A DNA stretch of 38,457 nucleotides, taken from the NCBI GenBank assembly GCA_030840545.1, contig JAVEEH010000146.1, positions 1-38,457 of the forward strand, read 5' to 3'. Every line of letters begins with the position of its first letter. Position 1 is the stretch's first letter. Below, in pieces: positions 23,523 through 31,336 of the stretch. The DNA is from Frankiaceae bacterium (GTDB lineage: Bacteria > Actinomycetota > Actinomycetes > JAFAQI01). A model generated the notes under the pieces. It saw only the letters and a program-made list of their open reading frames with translations. It had not been told where the DNA came from and made no database searches. Both the position numbers and the translations under genes were made by a program.

Positions 23523-23546
23523 CATCGGCACGGCCGAATGCCGATG
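23523..23546 (-). terminator. Possible hairpin terminator after amine oxidase
   Basis: CATCGGC at 23523-23529 and GCCGATG at 23540-23546 make a perfect 7-bp stem with a 10-base loop, 44 bases past the stop of the amine oxidase gene. In the minus direction no T-run follows, only CTCTAACT, so it would be a T-less actinobacterial-type terminator or an RNA stabiliser. It also lies upstream of the small unknown gene. Confidence 0.35.
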
Positions 23547-23589
23547 TGTTTACGCCGAGCGGGTGATCGTTTGCCGGCGGGGGCGAGCG

Positions 23590-25083
23590 TCAGCCGGCCG
23601 GGGGAGGGCCGAGCTCGCGGGCGACCCGGTGGCCGCTGCGCACCGCGCTTTCCATGTAGCCGGCGACCGATTCGGTGTGCTCGCCGGCGAAGCGGACCCG
23701 GCCGGTGCCGGAGCGGAGCACCGGCCAGAAGGGCACCATCTGGCCGGGCCGGAACACCGCATAACCGCCGCCGGTGTAACGCTCGTGCGCCCACACCATC
23801 GTGGCCACATGTTCGGTGAGCAGTGGCCGGCCCTCGGGATAGACGAGGTCGAGCTCGTGCTGGTAGCGGCTGCGGCGGCCACGCTCGCTCAGACCGGCGG
23901 CGCGCCGGGCGGCGTTGCCGGTGATGAAGGCGGTGAGGATGCCGCCGCGCGGGTTGTGCTGGGAGTCCGTCGCCGCCCAACCGACGCTGAACGGCAGGTC
24001 GGTCAGTGTGAACCCGGACGATCCTTCCGCGAGCCAGAACGGCGCGGTGTACTCGCGGATCATCTTGGCCGCGTGGCCGAGGTCGAGCCCATGGATGACC
24101 GCCTCCACCGACGGCGGCAGGGCGGGGCTGAAGCGGACCCGGCGCATCGGCATCAGTGGCGCGGCCACGACAAGCCACGCGGCGTCGGTGACCTGGCCCC
24201 GATGGTGGACCCGGAGTCCGGTGCCGTGCTGGTCGATCCGCGTGACGGGCTGGTTGGTGCGGACGATGGATCCGAGGGCGTGTGCCATCGCCTCGGGCAG
24301 TCGGCTGTTGCCACCCGCGACCCGCATCGTCTCGGCACCCGTGAGGCCGAGGCCGCCCAGGCCGCCGGAGCCTGCCGCCGACTGCTGCGCGACGAACAGC
24401 AGGGAGATGTCGGCGAGCTCGGCGTTGTACTCCGCCTTGTTCTGCAGGCGGACCAGGAACTCGGCTTCCGGCACGAGGTGCTGGGCGGTGACGAAGTCCT
24501 CGAGCGAGCGGCGGTCGAGGCGCTCGGCGTGGGCGGCGCGTTCGGGATGGTCGGGGTCGACGCCGTTGCCGAGTGCGGACAGGGCGTTGTCGAAGCGGAG
24601 GTAGTCGCGCAGGACCTGACCGCCGCGTTGCGCCGCGAACGCGGCGACCGGCAGTCGCTTGCCCTGGTAGTAGACGCGGCTGTCGTAGGGCTTCTGCGGC
24701 GGTCGCTCATCCGTGTGCAGGCCGAAACGCTTGAGCATCGCCTGGATGCGGTCGTGACTGTCGTCGATCGACTCGCCACCGGCCTCGGCGTGCAGTCCGG
24801 TCGTGAACGGTGCGTAGAGCGTGTGGACCCGCCCGCCGACCCGGTCGCGCGCCTCGAGCACCGTCACGTCCCAGCCGGCGTCGCGCAGGTCGAGCGCAGC
24901 CGTCAGACCGGCGAGACCGGCGCCGACGACGACGACGCGTCGGCGTGAGCCGGGGTGCGGTCTGGGCGTCGTACGGATCGGGGGTGTGCCCCAGGCCGGG
25001 ACGGCAGCGACCACGGCGGCACCGGCCGCCGCGCCGAGGAACGCGCGCCGGCTCGCGGTGGCACCGCTGAGCCCAGCCGTCAC
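23590..25083 (-). CDS. Tat-exported flavin amine oxidase (FAD-dependent)
   Basis: FAD-dependent monoamine oxidase-like enzyme, 497 aa. The N-terminus has a twin-arginine signal, SRRAFLGAAAGAAVVAA with RR at 12-13, so the folded flavoprotein is probably exported. The dinucleotide-binding fold follows: VVVGAGLAGLTAALDL (GxGxxG 54-59), VLEARDRVGGR. Near the end, RVRFAGEHTESVAGYMESAVRSG is the FAD-closing motif of the family. Substrate (an amine or L-amino acid) cannot be told. GTG start at 25083 has no good Shine-Dalgarno; it is 73 bases downstream of the ArsR/SRPBCC stop, suggesting a shared transcript. Confidence 0.88.
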   Translation of the reverse strand: MTAGLSGATASRRAFLGAAAGAAVVAAVPAWGTPPIRTTPRPHPGSRRRVVVVGAGLAGLTAALDLRDAGWDVTVLEARDRVGGRVHTLYAPFTTGLHAEAGGESIDDSHDRIQAMLKRFGLHTDERPPQKPYDSRVYYQGKRLPVAAFAAQRGGQVLRDYLRFDNALSALGNGVDPDHPERAAHAERLDRRSLEDFVTAQHLVPEAEFLVRLQNKAEYNAELADISLLFVAQQSAAGSGGLGGLGLTGAETMRVAGGNSRLPEAMAHALGSIVRTNQPVTRIDQHGTGLRVHHRGQVTDAAWLVVAAPLMPMRRVRFSPALPPSVEAVIHGLDLGHAAKMIREYTAPFWLAEGSSGFTLTDLPFSVGWAATDSQHNPRGGILTAFITGNAARRAAGLSERGRRSRYQHELDLVYPEGRPLLTEHVATMVWAHERYTGGGYAVFRPGQMVPFWPVLRSGTGRVRFAGEHTESVAGYMESAVRSGHRVARELGPPPAG

Positions 25084-25156
25084 CCATGAGGTATTCGGGA
25101 CTGCACCGTCCGATCCCTGTCGCCGCTCCTCGCCATCCGGGTCCGAGGTTCGGTGG

Positions 25157-25924
25157 CTAGACCTGCTGCCCGCTGTACATCAGCGACCCGGGGGTGGTGA
25201 GGAGCTCGCCGGACTCGAGCCACGTCTTCAGCCCGGACAGGATCATCGGCCAGCCGCCGTACAGCTGGTCGTTGGCACCGTCGCGCAGCTGGTCGTGAAT
25301 GACGAGAAGCCGTACGGAGTCGGCACCGATCGGTTCGATGTCCCAGGTGACCCGTGACGCGCCCTCGGCCTTGACGTCATCGCCCCAGAGCGCCGTCATC
25401 GTGTGCACCAACCGCCGGGGCGGGTCGATCTCGAGGACCTCGCCCTCGCCGAGCAGACCGTCGGCGTGCGGCGACCCCATCTCGATCCGCGAACCGACGT
25501 TCCAGTCCGAGCTGACGGCTGCGCCGAAGTTGTACTTGGCGCGGATCTCGGGGTCGGTGATCGCCTCCCAGAGGCGCTCCGGCGTCGTGCGGATATAGAT
25601 CTCGAAGTCCTTCTCCATCGGACTCTCCAGTCGTGTCTTGAGGTCGCTGAGCCCGGCCACCCAGGGCTCGGCGTACTTGCTCACCCAACGGTCGTGGACG
25701 AGCCGGATCGGCACCGGATTGAGGAAGTGGAGCTTCTCCCGCCCACGCCGTCGGGTGACGACGAGGCCGGCCTCCTCGAGCTGCTTCAGGTGCTTCATCA
25801 CGCCGAAGCGCGTGATCGTGAAGCGCTGCTCGAGGGCTCCCAACGTCTGCCCGTCCGCGCGGAACAGCTCGTCGAGCAGCTGCCGCCGGGTCGGGTCGGC
25901 GAGGGCTTTGAACACCGCGTCCAC
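25157..25924 (-). CDS. ArsR-type regulator fused to SRPBCC (AHSA1) domain
   Basis: 255-aa fusion. Residues 1-85 form an ArsR/SmtB winged helix: FKALADPTRRQLLDELF, then RFTITRFGVMKHLKQLEEAG as recognition region and VVTRRRGREKLHF as wing; the Cys metal site of true ArsR sensors is absent. From about residue 108, EIYIRTTPERLWEAITDPE begins an AHSA1/SRPBCC ligand-binding domain ending at GGWPMILSGLKTWLESG. Such fusions are thought to sense hydrophobic ligands and repress their own operon. GTG 25924 was chosen since it sits 6 bases after a good -10; there is no Shine-Dalgarno, in keeping with a leaderless mRNA. The gene lies downstream of ileS and upstream of the amine oxidase. Confidence 0.9.
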   Translation of the reverse strand: MDAVFKALADPTRRQLLDELFRADGQTLGALEQRFTITRFGVMKHLKQLEEAGLVVTRRRGREKLHFLNPVPIRLVHDRWVSKYAEPWVAGLSDLKTRLESPMEKDFEIYIRTTPERLWEAITDPEIRAKYNFGAAVSSDWNVGSRIEMGSPHADGLLGEGEVLEIDPPRRLVHTMTALWGDDVKAEGASRVTWDIEPIGADSVRLLVIHDQLRDGANDQLYGGWPMILSGLKTWLESGELLTTPGSLMYSGQQV

Positions 25925-25930
25925 GCCGGA

Positions 25931-25960
25931 ACCATAGGTGACCGTTCGGTCACATGTCAA
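25931..25960 (-). promoter_or_regulatory. Leaderless promoter with palindromic operator for the ArsR/SRPBCC gene
   Basis: On the minus strand: consensus TTGACA (25960-25955), 18-base spacer, TATGGT (25936-25931), then 6 bases to the GTG, so transcription should start at the start codon. The spacer is almost filled by GTGACCG-TT-CGGTCAC (25938-25953, plus strand), 7-bp perfect arms around 2 bases. A repressor bound there would cover the space between -35 and -10. It lies in the 44-base gap behind ileS. Confidence 0.8.
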
Positions 25961-25968
25961 CGCGCCGG

Positions 25969-28900
25969 CTAGTCGATGACACGCAGCCAGAACGTGAGCC
26001 CGAGCTCCTCGACCTGGTGCGGCGCGAGTGGCGCATGGGGCCGGTCCTCGGCCACGGTCGTCGCCAGCACCTCGCGCGCGAGCAGGTCCCGGCCCTCCCG
26101 AAGCGCGGTTGCCGTGAAGTCGTCGGTCGCCGTCCACCAGAGCTCGATGCGATCACTGACGTCGAACCCCTGACCCTTGCGGGCGTCCTGCACGAGCCGG
26201 ATCACCTCACGGACCGTGCCGGCGCGACGCAGCTCGTCGGTCAGCTCCAGGTCGAGCGCGACGGTCTCGTTGGCTGCGGTCGCGGTCGTCCAGCCCTCCT
26301 TGGGTGTCTCGGTCCTCAGCACGGCGTCGGCGTCGACCGTGACGCTCTCGCCGCCGGGGAGCGAGACGGTCCAGCTGCCCTTCTGGTCGGCGGTCAGGCT
26401 GCCGGCCGCGATCGCTGCCGCGACCTCCGGGGTGCGCGCGCCGAACTGCCTGCCGAGCACGCGGAAGTTGCCCTTGTAGGTCACCGTCACGAGCTCACTC
26501 GCGGCGGCCAGCGTGTCGACCTCGCGCACGTTGAGCTCGTCGGCGACGTGGCGGCGGAGCTCCGCCGGCAGCGCGGACCAGGACGGCGCGGACACCAGCG
26601 CCCGGGACAACGGCTGACGCGTCTTCACCCCCGAGTCGGCCCGCGCAGCCCGCCCCAGCTCGACCACGCGACGCACCAGTGCCATCTGCTCGCTGAGCGC
26701 CGCATCGACGAGCGAGCCGTCCACCTTCGGCCAGTCGCGCAGGTGCACCGAGTCCGGCAGATCCGGCCACACGTCGCACACCAACCGCTCGTGCACCTCG
26801 TCGGTGACAAAGGGAACGAACGGCGCCAGCAGCCTGGTCAGCACCTCGAGACACTCATGCAACGTCGCGAGCGCCGCCGGGTCACCGTCCCAGAACCTGC
26901 GCCGCGAGCGACGGACATACCAGTTCGACAGGTCGTCGATGTAGTGCGTGATGGCGCGCCCAGCCCGGGTGGGGTCGAAGTCCTCGAGAGCGGCGTCGAC
27001 CTCCTGCACCACCCGGTGCAGCTCGGACAGTGCCCAGCGGTCGAGCATGGGCCGGTTGGCGACGTCAGGCACGGGCGCCTGTCCTGGCACCCACTGGTTG
27101 GCGTTGGCATAGAGGACGAGGAACGACGCGGTGTTCCAGTAGGTCAGCAGCACCTTGCGCACGACCTCGTCGAGCAGCCCGTGTCCGACCCGTCGGGTCG
27201 ACCACGGGTTGCCGACACACAACATCAGCCAGCGCAGCGCATCGGCGCCGTGTCGCTCGAACAGCTCGAACGGGTCGAGCACGTTGCCGAGATGCTTGCT
27301 CATCTTGCGGCCCTGCTCGTCCACGATGTGGCCGAGACAAAGCACGGTCTCGTAAGCAGACCGGTCGAACACCAACGTGCCGATCGCCATCAACGTGTAG
27401 AACCAACCGCGGGTCTGGTCGATCGCCTCGCAGATGAACTGCGCGGGATAGGACCGTTCGAACTCCTCGACGTTGTGGTGCGGATAGCCCCACTGTCCGA
27501 ACGGCATCGCCCCGGCGTCGTACCAGCAGTCGATGACCTCGACAACCCGCTGTGCCGTCAACGCGCACTCGGACTGCGGACATTCGAACGTCACGTCGTC
27601 GACGAAAGGACGGTGCGGGTCGAGGCCGGCGAGGTCACGACCGGCGTACGACGACAGCTCGGCGAGCGACCCGACGCAGGTCAGATGCTCCTCGTCACAA
27701 CGCCAGATCGGCAACGGCGTGCCCCAGTAGCGGTTGCGGGACAGCGCCCAGTCGATGTTGTTGTCGAGCCAGTCGCCATAACGGCCGCGCTTGATGGTCG
27801 GCGGATGCCAGTCGGTGCGTTCGTTCTCCTCGAGCAACCTGCCCTTCACCACCGTGGTGCGGATGTACCAGGACGGCAGTGCGTAGTAGATGAGGGGCGT
27901 GTCGCATCGCCAGCAGTGCGGGTAGGAGTGGGTGTACTTCTCCTCCCGCCACAGCAGTCCGCGTGCGCGCAAGTCGTCCACGATGAACGGGTCCGCCGCC
28001 TTGAAGAACATCCCGCCGACGAGGGGAAGCCCTTCGGTGAAGTGACCATCCGCCTGCACCGGGTTGACGACCGGCAGCCCGTAGCGCCGCGCGACGGCGA
28101 GGTCGTCCGCACCGAACGCGGGCGCCTGGTGCACCAAGCCGGTGCCGTCCTCGACCGTGACGTAGTCGGCGAGCCCGACGTAGTGCGACGCGGGGATGTC
28201 GACGACGTCGAAGGGGCGCGAGTAGGTCGTGTGCTCGAGCTCGCTCCCGAGCATCAGCTGCACGACCTCGACCGGGGTGTCACCGAAGACCTTGTCGAGC
28301 AACGGCTCGGCGACGACGAGCACCTCGCCGACGCTGTCGTCGGGGCGCACCACTCTGACTGCGGCATAGCTGACATCGGGATGCACTGCCACCGCGGTGT
28401 TGGAGATCAGCGTCCACGGTGTCGTCGTCCACACGAGCAGCGCCGCGCCGGCGTCGGCCAACGGGCCGCTCGTCACGGGGAACCGGACGTAGACCGACGG
28501 GTCGGAGACCTCGTAGTAGCCCTGGGCGACTTCGTGGTCGGACAGGCCGGTGCCGCAGCGCGGGCAGTAGGGCGTGACGCGGTGGTCGGCGACCAGGAGT
28601 CCGGCGTCGAAGATCTGCTTGAGTGACCACCAGACGCTCTCGATGTAGGACGGGTTCATCGTCCAGTAGGCCGCCTCGAGGTCGACCCAGTAACCCATCC
28701 GCTGGGTCAGGCGGCTGAACTCGCCGACGTGCTCCTGGACCGACTCGCGGCAGCGCGCGTTGAACTCCGCGACGCCGTAGTCCTCGATGTCCTGCTTGCC
28801 CCGCTTGAACCCGAGCCGCTTCTCGACCTCGAGCTCCACCGGCAGCCCGTGGCAGTCCCAGCCCGCCCGACGCGGGACGTGGAACCCCTTCATCGTCCTG

Positions 28901-29115
28901 AAGCGCGGGAAGAGGTCCTTGAACACGCGGGCCTCGACGTGGTGCGTGCCCGGCTTGCCGTTGGCGGTCGGCGGGCCCTCGTAGAACGTCCAGAGCGGGC
29001 CGTCGGCGCTCCCGGCCAGCGAGCGGGCGAACACGTCGCGGTCGCGCCATCGGGCCAGGACCTCGTGCTCGAGCGCCGGCAGGTCGACCTGCGCCGGCAT
29101 CGGGCGGAAGGGCAT
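25969..29115 (-). CDS. ileS: Isoleucyl-tRNA synthetase, type 2 (IleRS2)
   Basis: Class I synthetase that charges tRNA-Ile; 1048 aa. FYEGPPTANGKPGTHHVEAR holds the ATP signature in the form GTHH (56-59) instead of HxGH. RRAGWDCHGLPVELEVEK, the editing domain, and KMSKHLGNVLDPF (604-608) follow; then the anticodon-binding domain. This pattern marks the eukaryal-like IleRS2 group, known for mupirocin tolerance. ATG 29115 was chosen: GGAGG (29129-29125) lies 9 bases upstream and is part of the T-box switch. An in-frame ATG just before the Shine-Dalgarno and further upstream extensions would read through the riboswitch and are rejected. Confidence 0.96.
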   Translation of the reverse strand: MPFRPMPAQVDLPALEHEVLARWRDRDVFARSLAGSADGPLWTFYEGPPTANGKPGTHHVEARVFKDLFPRFRTMKGFHVPRRAGWDCHGLPVELEVEKRLGFKRGKQDIEDYGVAEFNARCRESVQEHVGEFSRLTQRMGYWVDLEAAYWTMNPSYIESVWWSLKQIFDAGLLVADHRVTPYCPRCGTGLSDHEVAQGYYEVSDPSVYVRFPVTSGPLADAGAALLVWTTTPWTLISNTAVAVHPDVSYAAVRVVRPDDSVGEVLVVAEPLLDKVFGDTPVEVVQLMLGSELEHTTYSRPFDVVDIPASHYVGLADYVTVEDGTGLVHQAPAFGADDLAVARRYGLPVVNPVQADGHFTEGLPLVGGMFFKAADPFIVDDLRARGLLWREEKYTHSYPHCWRCDTPLIYYALPSWYIRTTVVKGRLLEENERTDWHPPTIKRGRYGDWLDNNIDWALSRNRYWGTPLPIWRCDEEHLTCVGSLAELSSYAGRDLAGLDPHRPFVDDVTFECPQSECALTAQRVVEVIDCWYDAGAMPFGQWGYPHHNVEEFERSYPAQFICEAIDQTRGWFYTLMAIGTLVFDRSAYETVLCLGHIVDEQGRKMSKHLGNVLDPFELFERHGADALRWLMLCVGNPWSTRRVGHGLLDEVVRKVLLTYWNTASFLVLYANANQWVPGQAPVPDVANRPMLDRWALSELHRVVQEVDAALEDFDPTRAGRAITHYIDDLSNWYVRRSRRRFWDGDPAALATLHECLEVLTRLLAPFVPFVTDEVHERLVCDVWPDLPDSVHLRDWPKVDGSLVDAALSEQMALVRRVVELGRAARADSGVKTRQPLSRALVSAPSWSALPAELRRHVADELNVREVDTLAAASELVTVTYKGNFRVLGRQFGARTPEVAAAIAAGSLTADQKGSWTVSLPGGESVTVDADAVLRTETPKEGWTTATAANETVALDLELTDELRRAGTVREVIRLVQDARKGQGFDVSDRIELWWTATDDFTATALREGRDLLAREVLATTVAEDRPHAPLAPHQVEELGLTFWLRVID

Positions 29116-29404
29116 CGGGTTCGTCCTCCGGTCGGGCATCGGCTCCGGGGGGAGCGCTGCGTCGTCCCGGAGGGACGAGCCCCGCCGTGCGGCGGGACCC
29201 GCGGTGCCACCCTCCTTGGCCCGCCGCCGCCGTGGCCGGTGAGCCCGCTCGAGGTCGCGGCCGGGTCTAGTCGACGTGCGGGCACGTCTTTCTTCCGGCG
29301 GCTCAGGGGTGATCTTCGGACCGGGCACGCCCCCGGGCTCGCACCGTCCCCGGGTCGCTGCTGGCTGCGTCCGGGCCTACTCGGCCCCGTCAGCACCTTC
29401 TCGC
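29116..29404 (-). ncRNA. T-box riboswitch (translational type) of ileS
   Basis: Leader RNA sensing uncharged tRNA-Ile. AGGGTGGCACCGCGG at 29213-29199 is the invariant T-box antiterminator/antisequestrator sequence. Upstream, GAAGATCACCCC holds an isoleucine specifier AUC (29313-29311). Downstream are a CCCGCC/GGCGGG stem (29181-29196) and TCGTCCCTCCGG (29178-29167), which is complementary, except one extra C, to CCGGAGGACGA (29131-29121) that contains the ileS Shine-Dalgarno. There is no T-run, so control is by Shine-Dalgarno masking, as known for actinobacterial ileS T-boxes. The 5' limit is set by the predicted start near 29404 and is approximate. Confidence 0.88.
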
Positions 29405-29410
29405 CCGCTC

Positions 29411-29416
29411 AGGCTA
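29411..29416 (-). promoter_or_regulatory. Possible -10 of the ileS T-box transcript
   Basis: TAGCCT (29416-29411 on the minus strand) is a plausible actinobacterial -10 placed just before the T-box leader. No clear -35 is seen at the right distance, so this is tentative. The rest of the 476-base divergent gap up to 29591 holds only the promoter of the opposite gene. Confidence 0.3.
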
Positions 29417-29506
29417 GCCCGTCACACGCTCGCCGCGCAGCCGGGATTCCGGCCCCGCGCCATGGCCACCGGGAACGGCCGGGGCGAGGTGCTCGGCGTG
29501 CCGACG

Positions 29507-29535
29507 TTGCCCGCGTTGCGGACGAGACTTATCCT
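29507..29535 (+). promoter_or_regulatory. Putative promoter of the zinc-finger/H1-like gene
   Basis: TTGCCC at 29507-29512 and TATCCT at 29530-29535 with a 17-base spacer, about 57 bases before the ATG. It is divergent from the ileS promoter. Confidence 0.5.
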
Positions 29536-29591
29536 GCGACGACCCAAGATCGGCGGCGGCGGCCCGCCGCGGACAGTTGAGAGGCGGCAGC

Positions 29592-30821
29592 ATGGCCGAC
29601 GAGCGCGGTGGAGGGCGGCTGCGCCGCATGTTCGGCCGTCGATCCCGCGACGCCCAGGACGCCCCCGCGGTGTCCGTCCCGCCAGCCATCCGGTCCGTGC
29701 CGCCGCCCTCGCCACCAACGTCGGCGCCCGTGAAGGGAACTCCCGTGGCCCCATCGAAGCGCGCGCCGGCCAGGAAGGCGGCCGCCAAGAAGGTCGCCGG
29801 CAAGAAGGCAGCACCCGGCCGGGCGCCGGCCAAGAAGGCGCCCGTGACCAAGGTGGCCGCGAAGAAGGCCCCGACCACGTCGGCGCTGAAGCGGACGCCG
29901 GCCGGCAAGGGTCCCGCCAAGAAGGCGGCCGCGAAGAAGGTCGCGGTCAAGAAGGCGCCGACGAAGAAGGTCGCCGCCAAGAAAGCCCCGGCGAAGCGGT
30001 CCCAGGCCAAGAAGACAGCGGCCAAGAAGTCCTCACCCGCCAAGCGGCCGGCGGCGAAGAAGGGGGCCGGCAAGAAGACCGCCTCGAAGGCGGCCGGCAA
30101 GAAGACACCGACTCGAACTACGCCGCCGGTGCGCCCGGCCGCCGTCAAAGCACCCGTCAAGGCCCCGGCCAAGCCAACAGCACCGGCCAAAGCCGCGACC
30201 GTGAAGTCCCCGCCGGCCAAGGCCGTGCCCACGAAGGCTGCGCTGGTCAAGGTCGCGCCCCCGAAAGCTGCGCCGGTCAAGACTGCGCCGGTCAAGGCCC
30301 CGCCGGTGCAGCCCGTGGCGGTCCAGGTCCCGGAGGCTCGTCCTGCCGAGCCGGCACCGGCGCCGGTGAAGACCGCCCCACCGCCGGTCAAGGCGGCTGC
30401 CCCGGTGAAGGCTGCGCCGCAGGCAAAACCGGGCGCAACAGTCCTGCCCGGCGAGCGCCCGTGGACCAAACCGGAGCTGGCCGCGATCCGCAAGGAGCTC
30501 GACGCGCAGGCCCGCGAGCTCCGCGGGGAGATCACCGAGGCCGAGAGCGCCTGGGCGGCGCTGCAGCGCGACAGCGGCGAGGGCTCGGGTGACGACCAGG
30601 CCGATGCCGGCACCAAGACCTTCGAGCGCGAGCACGAGATGTCGCTCGCGGCCAACAGCCGCGACCTCCTCGCGCAGGTCGAGCGGGCCCTCCAGCGGCT
30701 CGACAACGGGACCTACGGCATCTGCGAGAACTGTGGCAACCCGATCGGCAAGGGTCGGCTGCAAGCCTTCCCTCGTGCGACGCTATGTGTGACATGCAAG
30801 CAACGCGAGGAACGGCGGTAG
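29592..30821 (+). CDS. TraR/DksA-type zinc finger protein with long H1-like domain
   Basis: 409-aa protein in two parts. Residues about 50-290 are a basic repeat region of KKAAAKKVA, APAKKAP and PVKAAP units, like histone H1 tails. The last 110 residues match TraR/DksA: a coiled coil (RKELDAQARELRGEITEAE, then DDQADAGTKTFEREHEM at the tip) and a C4 zinc finger with C378, C381, C399 and C402 (CENCGNPIGKG ... LCVTC). DksA-type proteins enter the RNA polymerase secondary channel. The tip reads D-x-x-D-x-G rather than DksA's D-x-x-D-x-A. ATG 29592 has GAGGCGG upstream; a TTG at 29577 is unlikely. It overlaps lspA by 37 bases. Similar lysine-rich proteins precede lspA in other actinobacteria, to my knowledge. 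Confidence 0.88.
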   Translation: MADERGGGRLRRMFGRRSRDAQDAPAVSVPPAIRSVPPPSPPTSAPVKGTPVAPSKRAPARKAAAKKVAGKKAAPGRAPAKKAPVTKVAAKKAPTTSALKRTPAGKGPAKKAAAKKVAVKKAPTKKVAAKKAPAKRSQAKKTAAKKSSPAKRPAAKKGAGKKTASKAAGKKTPTRTTPPVRPAAVKAPVKAPAKPTAPAKAATVKSPPAKAVPTKAALVKVAPPKAAPVKTAPVKAPPVQPVAVQVPEARPAEPAPAPVKTAPPPVKAAAPVKAAPQAKPGATVLPGERPWTKPELAAIRKELDAQARELRGEITEAESAWAALQRDSGEGSGDDQADAGTKTFEREHEMSLAANSRDLLAQVERALQRLDNGTYGICENCGNPIGKGRLQAFPRATLCVTCKQREERR

Positions 30822-31336
30822 CCGCTCCGCCCGACCGGCCCGCGTCCCGTCGTACGGTCCTGCTCGTCGTCACGGCGCTCGTCGTGCTCGTCGCCGACGC
30901 CGTGAGCAAGATCATCATCGTCGCCACGCTGCGCCCGGAAGAGCGGGTTCACCTGTTCGGCAACTGGCTGCAGCTCACCGAGACCCGCAACGCCGGCGCC
31001 GCGTTCAGCGTCGGGACGGGCGCGACGTTCATCTTCACCGGCGTCGCCGTCGCGGTCGTCGTCGTGATCGCCCGCCAGGCCCGGCGACTGTTCAGCCGGG
31101 CCTGGGCGCTGACTCTCGGGCTGCTGCTCGGCGGGGCGCTCGGCAACCTGGCCGACCGGCTGCTGCGCGGCCCGGCGCCGTTGCGCGGTCACGTCGTCGA
31201 CTGGATCCAGCTGCCGCACTGGCCCGTGTTCAACCTCGCGGACTCCGCCATCGTCGTCGGCGGCTGCCTGGCGGTGCTGCTGGCCAGCCGCGGCGTCCCC
31301 CTCGACGACCGCCCCGAGCCGGGTGGTCAGCCGTGA
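30785..31336 (+). CDS. lspA: Lipoprotein signal peptidase (SPase II) LspA
   Basis: Membrane aspartyl protease that removes signal peptides from prolipoproteins; 183 aa with four TM segments. ADAVSKIIIVATL, the TETRNAGAAFSVG motif, GNLADRLLRG with Asp124 and FNLADSAIVVGG with Asp153 give the catalytic pair. ATG 30785 is used; ATG 30794 is equally possible, and neither has a good Shine-Dalgarno, so translation probably depends on ribosomes finishing the upstream gene, which overlaps by 37 bases. Its stop overlaps the pseudouridine synthase by four. Confidence 0.94.
   Translation: MCDMQATRGTAVAAPPDRPASRRTVLLVVTALVVLVADAVSKIIIVATLRPEERVHLFGNWLQLTETRNAGAAFSVGTGATFIFTGVAVAVVVVIARQARRLFSRAWALTLGLLLGGALGNLADRLLRGPAPLRGHVVDWIQLPHWPVFNLADSAIVVGGCLAVLLASRGVPLDDRPEPGGQP

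Noticed and set aside
25954..28626. 890-codon plus-strand open frame opposite ileS
   Set aside because: Antisense shadow of IleRS codons; composition rich in Arg, His and Val without any domain.
29162..29178. Hairpin read as an intrinsic terminator before ileS
   Set aside because: No T-run follows; the same bases pair with the ileS Shine-Dalgarno, so it belongs to the translational T-box.
29750..30420. Short repeats of AAGAAGGC type as a CRISPR array or tandem DNA repeat
   Set aside because: They are irregular, in frame, and encode the Lys/Ala repeat protein; no fixed repeat-spacer length.
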